64,000 nt of DNA from NCBI RefSeq assembly GCF_003545695.1, contig NZ_QUZZ01000002.1, positions 1 to 64,000 on the forward strand. Reading direction: 5' to 3'. This document shows positions 8,689 to 17,948 of this stretch, piece by piece. The stretch comes from Taibaiella helva (GTDB lineage Bacteria; Bacteroidota; Bacteroidia; Chitinophagales; Chitinophagaceae). The notes below the pieces were generated by a model. That model saw nothing but the letters and a program-made list of their open reading frames with translations. It did no database searches and was not told where the DNA came from. How positions within the stretch are numbered: position 1 is the stretch's first letter; each line of letters begins with the position of its first letter. The position numbers were made by a program, and so were the translations under genes.

Positions 8689-8696
8689 TACCTTTG
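8689..8696 (+). promoter_or_regulatory. -7 promoter element of the TonB-dependent receptor
   Basis: TACCTTTG matches TAnnTTTG and lies 21 nt before the ATG at 8718. A CTG at 8668-8670, about 18 nt upstream, is a one-base variant of the TTG -33 element. Confidence 0.5.
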
Positions 8697-8717
8697 CACC
8701 CCAATATAAATGATTTT

Positions 8718-11504
8718 ATGAGAGTTATTTTACTCAGTGCCTTCGCGTTGTTATTTCATTTGCAGGTAATTGCGCAGAATGCTGCTAAAGCTACGGCAAT
8801 CGTTAAAGGCAAAGTGCTGTCGGCGAATACCAGGAACGCCATTGGCGAGCTCGAGGTGCTGATCCCCAATCTTAAGTTGCTGACCACTACTGACGGCAAC
8901 GGCGAGTTTACCTTCAGCCAGGTCGAATATGGCACCTATATGATGGTAATCAGTAACGGTTATACCATCAACGATACGTTTAAAATCGCTGTAGATAAAG
9001 AACTGGTCGATCTGGGCCCGCTTACGGCACAGATCGACGATGCCGCCGCCAATCCCCTGGCCGGCCAGCTGCCCACCATCGCTCTGGAAGAAAGCGCTTC
9101 CAGCGCTGATGATGATGGGATCAGTGATCAAAGCATTTCCGGCGTGCTGACCGCTTCCCGTGATCCCTTCATGAGCGCTGCCGCATTTACTTTCGGGCCG
9201 CTGCGTTACCAGCTGAGGGGCTATAACCGCGATCAGCTTGAAGTTTATATGAACGGCCTGCAGATGAACGACGTCGAAATGGGCTCCGCCTTCTTCGGCC
9301 AGTGGGGCGGCCTTAACGATGTGTTCCGCAACCAGTCCGTTGTATTCGGCCTACAGCCGGGAGAAGACGGCTTCGGCGGCCTTACCGGCTCCAGCTCCAT
9401 CAACGCAACTGCTGCTGCGCAGCGTAAGCAGACCCGTGTCTCTTATTCGCTTTCCAACCGTACTTACCGCAACCGCCTGATGGTGACCCATAGTACCGGT
9501 ATGATGCAGAACGGATGGGCCATCTCAGTATCCGGTTCCAAGCGTTGGGCCAATGAAGGTTATATTCCCGGTACCTTCTACGACGGATACTCTTATTATT
9601 TAGGGATCAGCCGTAAGCTGGGCAAGAAAAGCCTTTTGCATTTTACCACTTTCGGCGCACCCACCAAGAGGGGTAAGGCTATGCCTGCTACACAGGAAGC
9701 TATGGACCTGGCCGGCAGCAACTTTTACAATCCCAACTGGGGCTACCAGGACGGCAAAAAGCGCAATGCCAGGGTGAATAACTCTTATCAGCCGGTGTAC
9801 ATGCTGAACTATGAGTACAACCCGGATAACACTACACACCTGAATATCGTGGCAGCCTACCAGACAGGCTTTAACGGTAATTCCGTGCTCGACTGGTACA
9901 ATGCCCGGGATCCGAGGCCCGATTATTACGGCTATCTGCCCAGCGCTTATATCAACTCCCCCAAAGGCGCCAATTACGACCTCGCTGAAGAGACCCGTGA
10001 GAAATGGTTGAACGATGAAAATACACGTCAGGTCAACTGGGATCGCCTGTATGCCGCCAACCGGATGAACACCGACGGCATGCCCGGCGTCAGCGGCCAC
10101 CGTTCTGTATACGTAATCGGAGAGGACCGTGACGATATCAACAAGTACAGCTTCGCTGCTAACCTGCAAAAGGCCCTGAACGAGCACATCAGCATCTACG
10201 CCGGCGTCAGCTTTATCTACCAGCAGACAGAAAGCTACCGCAAGCTGCTCGACCTGTTGGGCGGCGACTACTATGTCAACCTCAACCAGTTTGCCGAAAG
10301 GACTTATGTCGGTAACAATACCCTGAACCAGGTAGACCTGAACAATCCCAACGCGATCGTAAGGGTAGGCGATAAGTACAACTACGATTACACCAGCCGC
10401 TTCACCAAAGGCTTTGCCTGGGGCCAGGCAGTGTTCACCTACAATAAGGTGGACTTCTTCCTGGCAGCGCGGCTTGGTACGGATGGCTTCAGCAGGGATG
10501 GTAAATATAAAAATGGTCTGTTCCCCAATAATTCTTACGGAAAGTCAGAGAACCAGAGCTTCTTTACTTACCAGGCTAAGGGTGGCCTTACCTATAAGAT
10601 CAACGGCCGCAACTACCTTTTCGTGAATGGAGCGGTAATGACCAACTCACCCACGTTTGACAATACCTTTTTCTCACCCAGAACCCGCAACTCGATGATC
10701 GATAATCCGCAGGTAGAAAAGATCAAGAGTGTGGAAGGTGGTTACCTGCTGCGTTCGCCGAGGTTCAACGGACGTCTGACGGCTTTTGCTACCGATATCG
10801 ACAACAGCACCGACATCATGCGCTTCTATCATGAAGATTACCGCACTTTCGTGAACTATGTGATGCAGAATGTCAATATCCGCCACATTGGTGGTGAAGT
10901 AGCCCTGCAGGCTAAGATCTCGCCCAGCCTTACCGCAAGCGCCGTTGCTACCTGGGCACAGGTGTTCTATAAAGACAATCCCAATATCAGCATCTTCCTG
11001 GATAATGATACCAGCAAAGTGGTGGGTACAAGCACAGCTTACCTGAAAAACCATTATGTAGCTGCCGGTCCGCAATCGGCATATACCTTGGGTCTGAACT
11101 ATCGCTCGCCCCGTTACTGGTATGCCAATGTCAATTTCAACCTGCTCGACCGCAATTATATCGATATCAATCCCAGCCGCAGAACTACTGATAATGTCGA
11201 CCTGCTGACTCCGGAAAGCGATGCCTGGCATAAAGTGCTTGACCAACAGAAATTGCCTTCGGCCTTCACCGTCGACCTGTTTGCCGGTAAGTCTTTCCTG
11301 CTGAGCAAGGCGATGCGCTGGTTGCCCCGCAATACCTTTCTGTACGTGAACGTAGGAGTAAACAATATTCTGAACAATAAAAGCATCCAGACCGGCGGCT
11401 TCGAGCAGCTGCGTTTCGATAGCAATAACCCCGACCGTTTCCCCAGCAAATATTTCTACGGTTTCGGTACCAACTACTTCGTGAATGTAAGTCTGAAGTT
11501 TTAA
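8718..11504 (+). CDS. TonB-dependent receptor with carboxypeptidase-like N-domain
   Basis: 928 aa from the ATG at 8718 (MRVILLSAFALLFHLQVIAQ), which gives a clean signal peptide cut after IAQ. Residues about 25-110 form a CarboxypepD_reg-like beta domain (KGKVLSANTRNAIGELEVLI). A plug follows, with QLRGYNRDQLEVYMNGLQMND and GFGGLTGSSSINATAAA. The remainder is a TonB-dependent outer-membrane barrel ending in the aromatic VNVSLKF. The substrate is not evident: no SusD partner follows, which argues against a classical glycan-uptake locus. It could import an iron complex or another ligand. Confidence 0.85.
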   Translation: MRVILLSAFALLFHLQVIAQNAAKATAIVKGKVLSANTRNAIGELEVLIPNLKLLTTTDGNGEFTFSQVEYGTYMMVISNGYTINDTFKIAVDKELVDLGPLTAQIDDAAANPLAGQLPTIALEESASSADDDGISDQSISGVLTASRDPFMSAAAFTFGPLRYQLRGYNRDQLEVYMNGLQMNDVEMGSAFFGQWGGLNDVFRNQSVVFGLQPGEDGFGGLTGSSSINATAAAQRKQTRVSYSLSNRTYRNRLMVTHSTGMMQNGWAISVSGSKRWANEGYIPGTFYDGYSYYLGISRKLGKKSLLHFTTFGAPTKRGKAMPATQEAMDLAGSNFYNPNWGYQDGKKRNARVNNSYQPVYMLNYEYNPDNTTHLNIVAAYQTGFNGNSVLDWYNARDPRPDYYGYLPSAYINSPKGANYDLAEETREKWLNDENTRQVNWDRLYAANRMNTDGMPGVSGHRSVYVIGEDRDDINKYSFAANLQKALNEHISIYAGVSFIYQQTESYRKLLDLLGGDYYVNLNQFAERTYVGNNTLNQVDLNNPNAIVRVGDKYNYDYTSRFTKGFAWGQAVFTYNKVDFFLAARLGTDGFSRDGKYKNGLFPNNSYGKSENQSFFTYQAKGGLTYKINGRNYLFVNGAVMTNSPTFDNTFFSPRTRNSMIDNPQVEKIKSVEGGYLLRSPRFNGRLTAFATDIDNSTDIMRFYHEDYRTFVNYVMQNVNIRHIGGEVALQAKISPSLTASAVATWAQVFYKDNPNISIFLDNDTSKVVGTSTAYLKNHYVAAGPQSAYTLGLNYRSPRYWYANVNFNLLDRNYIDINPSRRTTDNVDLLTPESDAWHKVLDQQKLPSAFTVDLFAGKSFLLSKAMRWLPRNTFLYVNVGVNNILNNKSIQTGGFEQLRFDSNNPDRFPSKYFYGFGTNYFVNVSLKF

Positions 11505-11534
11505 TAGAAGCGCCTCCGGTACGAATAACAAAAG

Positions 11535-11574
11535 AAAGAGAAGTCAAGTTTTTTAAAAAACTTGACTTCTCTTT
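11535..11574. terminator. Bidirectional intrinsic terminator
   Basis: A perfect 40-nt inverted repeat with arms beginning AAAGAGAAGTCAAG, and A/T tracts on both sides. It lies between convergent genes (receptor ending at 11504 and DUF2911 gene ending at 11599) and can terminate both. Its core recurs almost unchanged in the terminator at 57301-57348. Confidence 0.9.
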
Positions 11575-11598
11575 TATGGTTTGTTTATGTTGAGCAGG

Positions 11599-12504
11599 TT
11601 ATTTCATACCTTTCTCGATCGACTCGGCGTTACGCTTGTATTCATCTGCATACGGAGTAGCGGCAGCCATAGCAGCCGACTTTTGTGCAGCAGCTACAGC
11701 TTCTTTCTTATTGCCCATCTTCTGGTAGATACGGGCTTTGAGCCAGTACAGCCAGAAGGCTTCTTTATTTTCTTCGATGGCCTTGTTGGCGTAGTTCAGG
11801 GCTTTGTTCAGATCCTTGCCGGTTTCCAGGTAATAGTTGGCTGCCTGCTGGTAGGGGCGTTTCGGCTCGTTAATGGCTTTTTCCAGGTATTCGGTAATGC
11901 GTTGATCGTTCTCTGCAACTACCGGGATAGTAACCTTGGTGTTTTCCCAGCTCAGCACCATATCGCATTGGTTGCCGGTGAGGTTGTCAAGCGATATGGT
12001 GAAGGATTTCACTTCATCATTCACTTTATCGGTGCTCACAATAAATTCGGCCACATCGTCTTTCGGATCGAAGCCGCTTACGCCCCAGTTGCCGATGCCC
12101 TTGTTGATGATGATTTTCCATGCATTGCGGCCGGGCACGGTGTACAGCGCATAGGAGCCTTTGGGAATAGCAAACTTAACCACCTGGTATTGCTTGCCGG
12201 ACGCCATATCGGGCATCTCCGCATTCTTGTCGGCCGGTATGCCCATCAGGAAAACATCTTCATTGAAGGTAATGCGGGTTGCTGTATTGGCCCCGGTGCG
12301 CCATACTTTACCATAAGGGACAAGATCGCCGAAGATCTTGCGGCCGCGTGTGGATGGGCGGCTGTAATTGATCTCGATGGAAGAGGTGGAAAAATCCTGC
12401 TTGATCACAGCGGTAGGGCTGGGAGCGGGGAGCTTAAGGTCTTGTGCGTAGGTACTGAATACCAGGCATCCGCTGGTAAGTATCGTAATAAAAATGCGTT
12501 TCAT
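11599..12504 (-). CDS. Secreted DUF2911-domain protein with TPR-like tail
   Basis: 301 aa. The signal peptide ends STYAQ at about residue 20. DUF2911 follows (about 30-180) with its hallmarks SSIEINYSRPSTRGRKIFG, LVPYGKVWRTGANTATRI and PKGSYALYTVPG. The C-terminal 90 residues form helix pairs resembling TPR repeats (KALNYANKAIEENKEAFWLY and the block after it). DUF2911 proteins are common exported proteins of Bacteroidota with no established activity. Single-gene unit facing the shared terminator at 11535-11574. Confidence 0.9.
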   Translation of the reverse strand: MKRIFITILTSGCLVFSTYAQDLKLPAPSPTAVIKQDFSTSSIEINYSRPSTRGRKIFGDLVPYGKVWRTGANTATRITFNEDVFLMGIPADKNAEMPDMASGKQYQVVKFAIPKGSYALYTVPGRNAWKIIINKGIGNWGVSGFDPKDDVAEFIVSTDKVNDEVKSFTISLDNLTGNQCDMVLSWENTKVTIPVVAENDQRITEYLEKAINEPKRPYQQAANYYLETGKDLNKALNYANKAIEENKEAFWLYWLKARIYQKMGNKKEAVAAAQKSAAMAAATPYADEYKRNAESIEKGMK

Positions 12505-12645
12505 AAAGTGGAATTTGCTGCGAAATTAATACCTCCTGTCCACAAAAAAGCACTGCATTAAAGATGGAACACAATTACATAAAAGATGGGAAACAATTTG
12601 GTAATACCAGGGGGGTACTTTCGTGGTTCAAAATAAAAATGAGAT

Positions 12646-13755
12646 ATGAAATTATTGTACACAGCAACCCGAAAAGGCTTTGTGGCTACAGTTTTAGCTG
12701 TTGCTTTGGGTATGAATGCCCAGGCCCAAATCACTATTTTTTCTGAAAATATGGGTACCGGCGCTACTGGCAATCCTACGGTAGCTGCCTATGCTGGTTT
12801 CCAGAATTCAGGCGGTTCTATCACCTACACCGGAACGGGTGACGTGCGTACCACGACTCCTTCAAACTATGCAGGAGCTTCCGGTTCAAATAATGTTTTC
12901 CTGACAACTACCAATGGAAGGAACTTCCAGATCAGCAATATTCCGATTACTGGCGCCACAGGCATCTCCGTTTCATTTGGCGTAGCAAAATCAGTGAACG
13001 CGGAAGATGGTTCTGGCCTTACTGTTCAGGCCATAGTGGATGGTGGCGCACCCGTTGCCCTGCCTGTTGTGCTGGCTACAGGTTCCGGTACTTCCAGCTG
13101 GGTGGTGGTAACTCCAGCTGTTGCTATTCCAGCAGGCAATACGCTGAGCCTCAGCTTTACCCGTTCTTCCGGTTCTTCCAGCTTCCGTATAGATGATATC
13201 CTGATTACTTCTTCAACACCATTACCCGTAACCCTTACCGACTTCACCGCTGCACGCAGGAACGATGGTATTCAGCTCAGCTGGGCTACCGCTATGGAGA
13301 AAAACGCCAGCCACTTCGAGATTGAACGCAGCCTGGACGGCAGCCAGTTTGCAGCTGTAGGTAAGGTAAATGCCCGCAATATCGCTACCGGCGCCAGCTA
13401 CAGCTATACCGATAACAATGCCGGTGCTGCTACGCAATACTATCGCCTCCGGAATGTTGACCGCGATGGTACTGCTGAATACAGCAAGATCGTTGTGGTA
13501 GAAGGAAAAGGCGCACAAAGCCGTGTTTCCCTGACCGCCACCCTGGTGAATAATGTGCTGCCGGTAAGCTTTAAAGGCGACAATGGCGCTTATGAACTGC
13601 GCGTGATCAACCTGGCTGGTACCGTGCTGCAGCGCCTGACCGTAAATAACGTCGCTTCTGCCCAGCTGGACATCAGCGCCCTGGCGCCTGGCTTCTACCT
13701 GCTGCAGGCCGCCGGTGCGAATGGCCTTGAAACCTTTAAATTCGTAAAACAATAA
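12646..13755 (+). CDS. T9SS-exported protein with C-terminal sorting domain
   Basis: 369 aa. The signal peptide ends in NAQAQ at about residue 27. Residues about 30-190 are a Gly/Ser/Thr-rich beta-sandwich-like domain with a DDILI terminal strand, similar to lamin-tail or jelly-roll domains of secreted Bacteroidota proteins. After PLPVTLTDFTAARRNDGIQL comes a fibronectin-like linker domain (WATAMEKNASHFEIERS) that typically precedes the type A T9SS sorting domain; the last ~75 residues (ELRVINLAGTVLQRL to LETFKFVKQ) are that domain. It should be carried to the cell surface or released by the T9SS. Its ligand is unknown. Confidence 0.85.
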   Translation: MKLLYTATRKGFVATVLAVALGMNAQAQITIFSENMGTGATGNPTVAAYAGFQNSGGSITYTGTGDVRTTTPSNYAGASGSNNVFLTTTNGRNFQISNIPITGATGISVSFGVAKSVNAEDGSGLTVQAIVDGGAPVALPVVLATGSGTSSWVVVTPAVAIPAGNTLSLSFTRSSGSSSFRIDDILITSSTPLPVTLTDFTAARRNDGIQLSWATAMEKNASHFEIERSLDGSQFAAVGKVNARNIATGASYSYTDNNAGAATQYYRLRNVDRDGTAEYSKIVVVEGKGAQSRVSLTATLVNNVLPVSFKGDNGAYELRVINLAGTVLQRLTVNNVASAQLDISALAPGFYLLQAAGANGLETFKFVKQ

Positions 13756-13792
13756 GTCGCTTGCCGCCGGATTCCCGGAACAGGATAACATC

Positions 13793-13820
13793 AAAAGCGC
13801 GATCCTTGGATCGCGCTTTT
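13793..13820. terminator. Bidirectional intrinsic terminator
   Basis: The inverted repeat AAAAGCGCGATCC/GGATCGCGCTTTT with a 2-nt centre carries A/T tracts on both sides and lies between the convergent genes ending at 13755 (+) and 13822 (-). Confidence 0.9.
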
Positions 13821-13821
13821 G

Positions 13822-15126
13822 CTATTCTTCAATATCGTATTCCTTGATCTTCCGGTACAGGGTCCTTTCCGAGATGCCCAGCTCATGCGCGGCATCTTTG
13901 CGTTTGCCTTTGTGCTTCTGAAGGGCTTTGATAATGAATTCTTTTTCGCGGTCGATCAGCGACAGGGACTCTTCTACTTCTTCATGATGGTTGACCTCGT
14001 CGCCGGGGTGATGGATCACAAAGGAAGGACTGCTCTTCTTTTCCCCACCCTGGTAATTGGTGATCGCCGGTGTATTAAAGGCATTGTCGGCGGCCGCGGA
14101 CTCATAAGCCGGCACCAGGTGCTCGGAAGGCATGCTCACGGGCGAAGGGTTATAGCCTTGCTGGTGCGCCAGCTCGAACATCATCTTCTTCAGGTCGTTC
14201 ATGTCCTTTTTCAGGTCGAAGAAAAGCTTATACAAAATCTCTCGCTCCGTAGTGCTGCTACCGCTCTGCTGTTCCTGGCCGCTGAAACTTTGTACCGGGA
14301 GGTTGGAGGTATGCGGCGTCAGCGCGGGCATACGGGTACTGCTCTCGCGGTTGGGCAGGAAAGCACTCAGTTGGTCGGCGGTTACAGTCTTGTCCTTGGA
14401 TAAAACTGATATCTGCTCGGCAATATTCTTCAGCTCGCGCACATTGCCGGGCCAGCCGTAGCTCATCAGCAATTGCCGTCCGCCTTCGTCCAGCTGTACC
14501 GGCTGGGTCTTGTACCGTTCGGCGAAGTCGCCCACGAATTTGCGGAACAGCATGGGAATGTCGTCACGGCGTTCGCGCAGGGCCGGCACCCTGATGGGCA
14601 CGGTATTGAGGCGGTAATACAGGTCTTCCCTGAACTTGCCTTGCTGGGTAAGGGTGAGCAGGTCCTTGTTGGTCGCCGCGATCACCCTTACATTGGTCTT
14701 TAAAACTTTTGACGAGCCTACACGAATGAATTCTCCCGTCTCCAGCACGCGCAGCAGGCGGGCCTGCGTACCGATCGGCATCTCGCCGATCTCATCGAGA
14801 AAGATCGTGCCGCCGCTTACGGTCTCGAAGTAGCCTTTACGCTGATCGCTGGCGCTGGTAAAGGAGCCCTTCTCATGACCGAACAGCTCGGAATCGATAG
14901 TGCCTTCCGGTATGGCACCGCAGTTAACGGCAATAAAGGGATTATGTCTCCTGGAAGAAAGGTTGTGTATAATCTGGGAAAAAACTTCCTTACCCACACC
15001 GCTTTCTCCGAATATCAATACGCTCAGGTCGGTATTGGCTACCTGCTCGGCCACCTGTAAGGCATAATTGAGCTGGGGATCGTTGCCTATGATACCAAAC
15101 CTGTTCTTGATGCTTTGAATATCCAT
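13822..15126 (-). CDS. Sigma-54-dependent transcriptional activator (AAA+ with Fis-type HTH)
   Basis: 434 aa. No receiver or sensor domain precedes the AAA+ core. Walker A is GESGVGKE (40-47), Walker B GGTIFLDE (105-112), and the arginine-finger region is FREDLYYRLNTVPIRVPALRERRDDIP. The sigma-54 contact loop reads GSFTSA (87-92) where most family members have GAFTGA. A Pro/Ser/Gln-rich linker follows, and the C-terminus is a Fis-like HTH (KGKRKDAAHELGISERTLYRKIKEY). It lies 77 nt downstream of miaB and is probably co-transcribed, a neighbourhood common in Bacteroidota. Target genes cannot be told from the window. Confidence 0.92.
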   Translation of the reverse strand: MDIQSIKNRFGIIGNDPQLNYALQVAEQVANTDLSVLIFGESGVGKEVFSQIIHNLSSRRHNPFIAVNCGAIPEGTIDSELFGHEKGSFTSASDQRKGYFETVSGGTIFLDEIGEMPIGTQARLLRVLETGEFIRVGSSKVLKTNVRVIAATNKDLLTLTQQGKFREDLYYRLNTVPIRVPALRERRDDIPMLFRKFVGDFAERYKTQPVQLDEGGRQLLMSYGWPGNVRELKNIAEQISVLSKDKTVTADQLSAFLPNRESSTRMPALTPHTSNLPVQSFSGQEQQSGSSTTEREILYKLFFDLKKDMNDLKKMMFELAHQQGYNPSPVSMPSEHLVPAYESAAADNAFNTPAITNYQGGEKKSSPSFVIHHPGDEVNHHEEVEESLSLIDREKEFIIKALQKHKGKRKDAAHELGISERTLYRKIKEYDIEE

Positions 15127-15203
15127 TAAATGATTATAAGGTTAGCAATAGTGGCCTGCTGCAGGAGCATAAGCCCTGTTCGGTTTACTCTTTCAGCCAG
15201 GTT

Positions 15204-16634
15204 TTACCATTCGACGATGCTTTCGATCTTCCCGATGAGCGTGCCCGAAGTGGCGCTGTGCACCTTTACGATAACGTAATCGCCCTTCTTCAGTTCGTAC
15301 TGCTCCTTGGGAAATACGATCACCTTGCCCTGGCTGTTCCTGCCGCTCCAGTCCTGGTCGCTTCTCCGGCTCTCGGCTTCGATCAGCACGGTAAAGGTCT
15401 TGCCGACTTCCTGCTCAAAATTCTGCTGTGATAGCTGGCGCTGCAGGTCTACGACCTCGATCAGGCGGCGTTTCTTCACCTCTTCCGGCACATCGTCGGG
15501 ATAACGGCGCTGGGCCAGCGTTCCCGGCCTTTCGCTGTAGGCGTACATATAGGAAAGATCGAATTTACCGTAGGCCATTACCGCCAGGGTTTCCTGGTGG
15601 TCTTCCTCCGTTTCGGTACAGAAGCCGCTGATGATATCGCAGGTGATGGCGCAATCGGGCAGCACTTCCCGGATGCGGTCTACTTTTCTCAGGTACCATT
15701 CCTTGGTATATGTACGGTTCATCAGCTGCAATACACGCGTGGAGCCGCTTTGCAGGGGCAGGTGAATACATTTGCAGATGTTCTCGTACCGGGCCATGGT
15801 TTGCAGCACATCGTCGGTAATGTCTTTGGGGTGCGAGGTGCTGAACCGTACCCGTAGCTGCGGGCTTACTTGCGCCACCAGCGCCAGCAGGTTGGCGAAG
15901 GTCACTTCCTCTTCGCTGCCCGGTGTGGTATAGTAATAGCTGTCCACGTTCTGGCCCAGCAGGGTGACTTCCTTATAGCCCCTGGCAAAGAGGTCCTGCG
16001 CTTCAGCGAGGATAGAATGAGGATCGCGGCTGCGCTCGCGGCCACGGGTAAAAGGCACCACGCAGAAGGTGCACATATTGTTACAGCCCCGCATAATGCT
16101 GATGAAAGCGCTCACACCATTGGTATCGAGCCTTACGGGGGCAATGTCGGCATAAGTTTCTTCACGGCTCAGCAATACATTCACGGCTTTCTGTCCGCCA
16201 TCGGCTTCATTGATAAGCGCCGGAAGGCTGCGGTAAGCATCGGGACCCACAACCATATCGACGAGCTTTTCCTCGTCCAGCAATTTGGCTTTCAGGCGTT
16301 CGGCCATGCAGCCCAGTACGCCCACCAGCATCTCAGGACGATCTTTCTTCAGGCCGCGGAACACATTGAGGCGGTTGCGCACAGTCTGCTCGGCCTTTTC
16401 CCTGATCGAGCAGGTATTGACCAGGATCAGGTCGGCTTCCTCCATATTGCGGGTCGCGCCAAAGCCTTCATCATTCAGGATGGACGCCACGATCTCGCTG
16501 TCGTTGAAGTTCATGGCGCAGCCATAGCTTTCGATGTAGAATTTCTTCCGGTAGGGGTTCGGGTCGCCTTCAAAGGGGGCATAGGCTTCTCCCTGGCGCG
16601 CTTCATGGATCACTTTTTCCTGCAAGTCAAGCAT
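15204..16634 (-). CDS. miaB: tRNA-2-methylthio-N6-dimethylallyladenosine synthase MiaB
   Basis: 476 aa from the ATG at 16634 (a TTG two codons upstream is possible). This radical-SAM methylthiotransferase thiomethylates A37 of tRNAs reading UNN codons. The N-terminal UPF0004 domain shows the three cysteines of the auxiliary cluster in SYGCAMN, NTCSIR and GCMAER. The radical-SAM motif is CNNMCTFC, and a C-terminal TRAM domain (about 410-475) is present. A TAACTTTG -7 box lies about 20 nt before the start. The sigma-54 activator follows. Confidence 0.95.
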   Translation of the reverse strand: MLDLQEKVIHEARQGEAYAPFEGDPNPYRKKFYIESYGCAMNFNDSEIVASILNDEGFGATRNMEEADLILVNTCSIREKAEQTVRNRLNVFRGLKKDRPEMLVGVLGCMAERLKAKLLDEEKLVDMVVGPDAYRSLPALINEADGGQKAVNVLLSREETYADIAPVRLDTNGVSAFISIMRGCNNMCTFCVVPFTRGRERSRDPHSILAEAQDLFARGYKEVTLLGQNVDSYYYTTPGSEEEVTFANLLALVAQVSPQLRVRFSTSHPKDITDDVLQTMARYENICKCIHLPLQSGSTRVLQLMNRTYTKEWYLRKVDRIREVLPDCAITCDIISGFCTETEEDHQETLAVMAYGKFDLSYMYAYSERPGTLAQRRYPDDVPEEVKKRRLIEVVDLQRQLSQQNFEQEVGKTFTVLIEAESRRSDQDWSGRNSQGKVIVFPKEQYELKKGDYVIVKVHSATSGTLIGKIESIVEW

Positions 16635-16652
16635 GGTCAATATTTAAGGTTG

Positions 16653-16660
16653 CAAAGTTA
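16653..16660 (-). promoter_or_regulatory. -7 promoter element of miaB
   Basis: TAACTTTG on the minus strand, 19 nt before the miaB ATG, matches TAnnTTTG. A TTG occurs further upstream but at a shorter spacing than the usual 19. Confidence 0.45.
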
Positions 16661-16759
16661 CTAAAATGAACTGTCAAAATAGCAGGTTTATACCCCGATA
16701 GGATATCCCGATCTTTATTATATACGTTCGTCACAGGCCCATATTTCAGGGCAAGGCTT

Positions 16760-16767
16760 TATATTTG
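16760..16767 (+). promoter_or_regulatory. -7 promoter element of mltG
   Basis: TATATTTG matches TAnnTTTG and lies about 78 nt before the mltG ATG. No good -33 partner is seen. Confidence 0.35.
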
Positions 16768-16845
16768 TCAGCGCTGTTTTGCAGGACGGCCGGGCCCGTT
16801 TTGCAGCCGCAGGTATCGTAAATATAGCCGTAAAAGCGTTTTGGC

Positions 16846-17892
16846 ATGTCGCGCAGGAGAAAAAATAACCCAAAGAAAAAATACTGGTCCGTACTGCTGA
16901 TCCTCCTGCTCCTTGCGGGCGGCTATGGCGGCTATTTCTATTACAGCAGGTGGCTGGCGCCCAATATTAACCATAGCGGCAAGCTGTATATTCCTACAGG
17001 AGCTTCTTACCGCCAGGTGCTGGATTCCCTGAAACCCTTTCTGAAAAACAGGGAAAGCTTTGAATGGCTGGCCCGGCAAAAGAAGTACGGCGCGCGCATC
17101 AAGCCCGGGCGCTATACCCTAAGCCGGGGCGAAAGCAACAATTCGGTGATCAACCGGCTGCGCATCGGCGCCCAGGACGAGATCAGCATCCGCATCGGCA
17201 ATTATGCCAGCATCTTTGAGCTGGCCGGTAAGGTAGGCCCCTTCCTCGAAACGGATTCTGCAGGCCTGGTCAAAGCCATGACCGAAGCGGATTTTGCCAG
17301 GGGCTATGACACCGCCGCGCTTATCTTTTTCTACTTTCCCAATACTTATAACTTTCACTGGAACACTTCCGGAAAGGCCTTTGTGGACCGCATGAAGCAA
17401 CAGTTTGATGCCTACTGGACCGAGGGTCGTAAGGAAGAAGCCAGAGCACGCAATATGAGTCCCCTGGAAGTGACCACCCTGGCTTCTATCGTGCAGCTGG
17501 AATCGGCTAAGGTGGACGAGCAGCCCCGTGTCGCAGGCCTGTACCTCAACCGGCTGAAGATCGGCATGAAGCTGGATGCCGACCCTACGGTGATCTATGC
17601 TATGAAGAAGGCCGATGGCTTCCAGCGGAAGATCCACCGGGTTTATTATAAGAACCTGGCCATCGAATCGCCTTACAATACTTATAAGTACAAGGGCTTA
17701 CCGCCGAGCCCCATTTGCATGCCCAACCGTTCAGCCCTGGATGCGGTACTGCAGCCGGCCGAGCATAAGTTCCTTTATTTTGTAGCCGATCCGCAGCGGC
17801 CGGGCTACCATATCTATGCGGCTACGCTGAAGGAGCAGGAAGAGAATGCGGAGAAATACCGGGAATGGCTGAACCGGAATAATGTACAGTAG
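16846..17892 (+). CDS. mltG: Endolytic peptidoglycan transglycosylase MltG
   Basis: 348 aa. A basic N-terminus (MSRRRKNNPKKK) is followed by one membrane anchor (about 14-30), then a LysM-like subdomain (IPTGASYRQVLDSLKP) and the YceG/MltG catalytic domain. The signature TTLASIVQLESAKVDEQPRVAGLYLNRLKIGM contains the conserved acidic residue region, followed by LDADPTVIYAMKK and the C-terminal SPYNTYKYKGLPPSPICMP. MltG cleaves nascent glycan strands at the inner membrane and is proposed to set their length. Bacteroidota homologues of this length are usual. Confidence 0.93.
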   Translation: MSRRRKNNPKKKYWSVLLILLLLAGGYGGYFYYSRWLAPNINHSGKLYIPTGASYRQVLDSLKPFLKNRESFEWLARQKKYGARIKPGRYTLSRGESNNSVINRLRIGAQDEISIRIGNYASIFELAGKVGPFLETDSAGLVKAMTEADFARGYDTAALIFFYFPNTYNFHWNTSGKAFVDRMKQQFDAYWTEGRKEEARARNMSPLEVTTLASIVQLESAKVDEQPRVAGLYLNRLKIGMKLDADPTVIYAMKKADGFQRKIHRVYYKNLAIESPYNTYKYKGLPPSPICMPNRSALDAVLQPAEHKFLYFVADPQRPGYHIYAATLKEQEENAEKYREWLNRNNVQ

Positions 17893-17948
17893 GGCCGTCT
17901 GCTGATTTCATTTTTACCCATTGATACCTTAACCTGAAACAAAACGAT

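Noticed and set aside
8718-11504. SusC-type glycan transporter of a polysaccharide utilisation locus
   Set aside because: No SusD-like gene, glycoside hydrolase or regulator is adjacent, so only a general TonB-dependent receptor is supported.
11156-11547. Small minus-strand frames at the end of the TonB receptor
   Set aside because: They lie antisense to conserved barrel codons, lack family features and end at the shared terminator.
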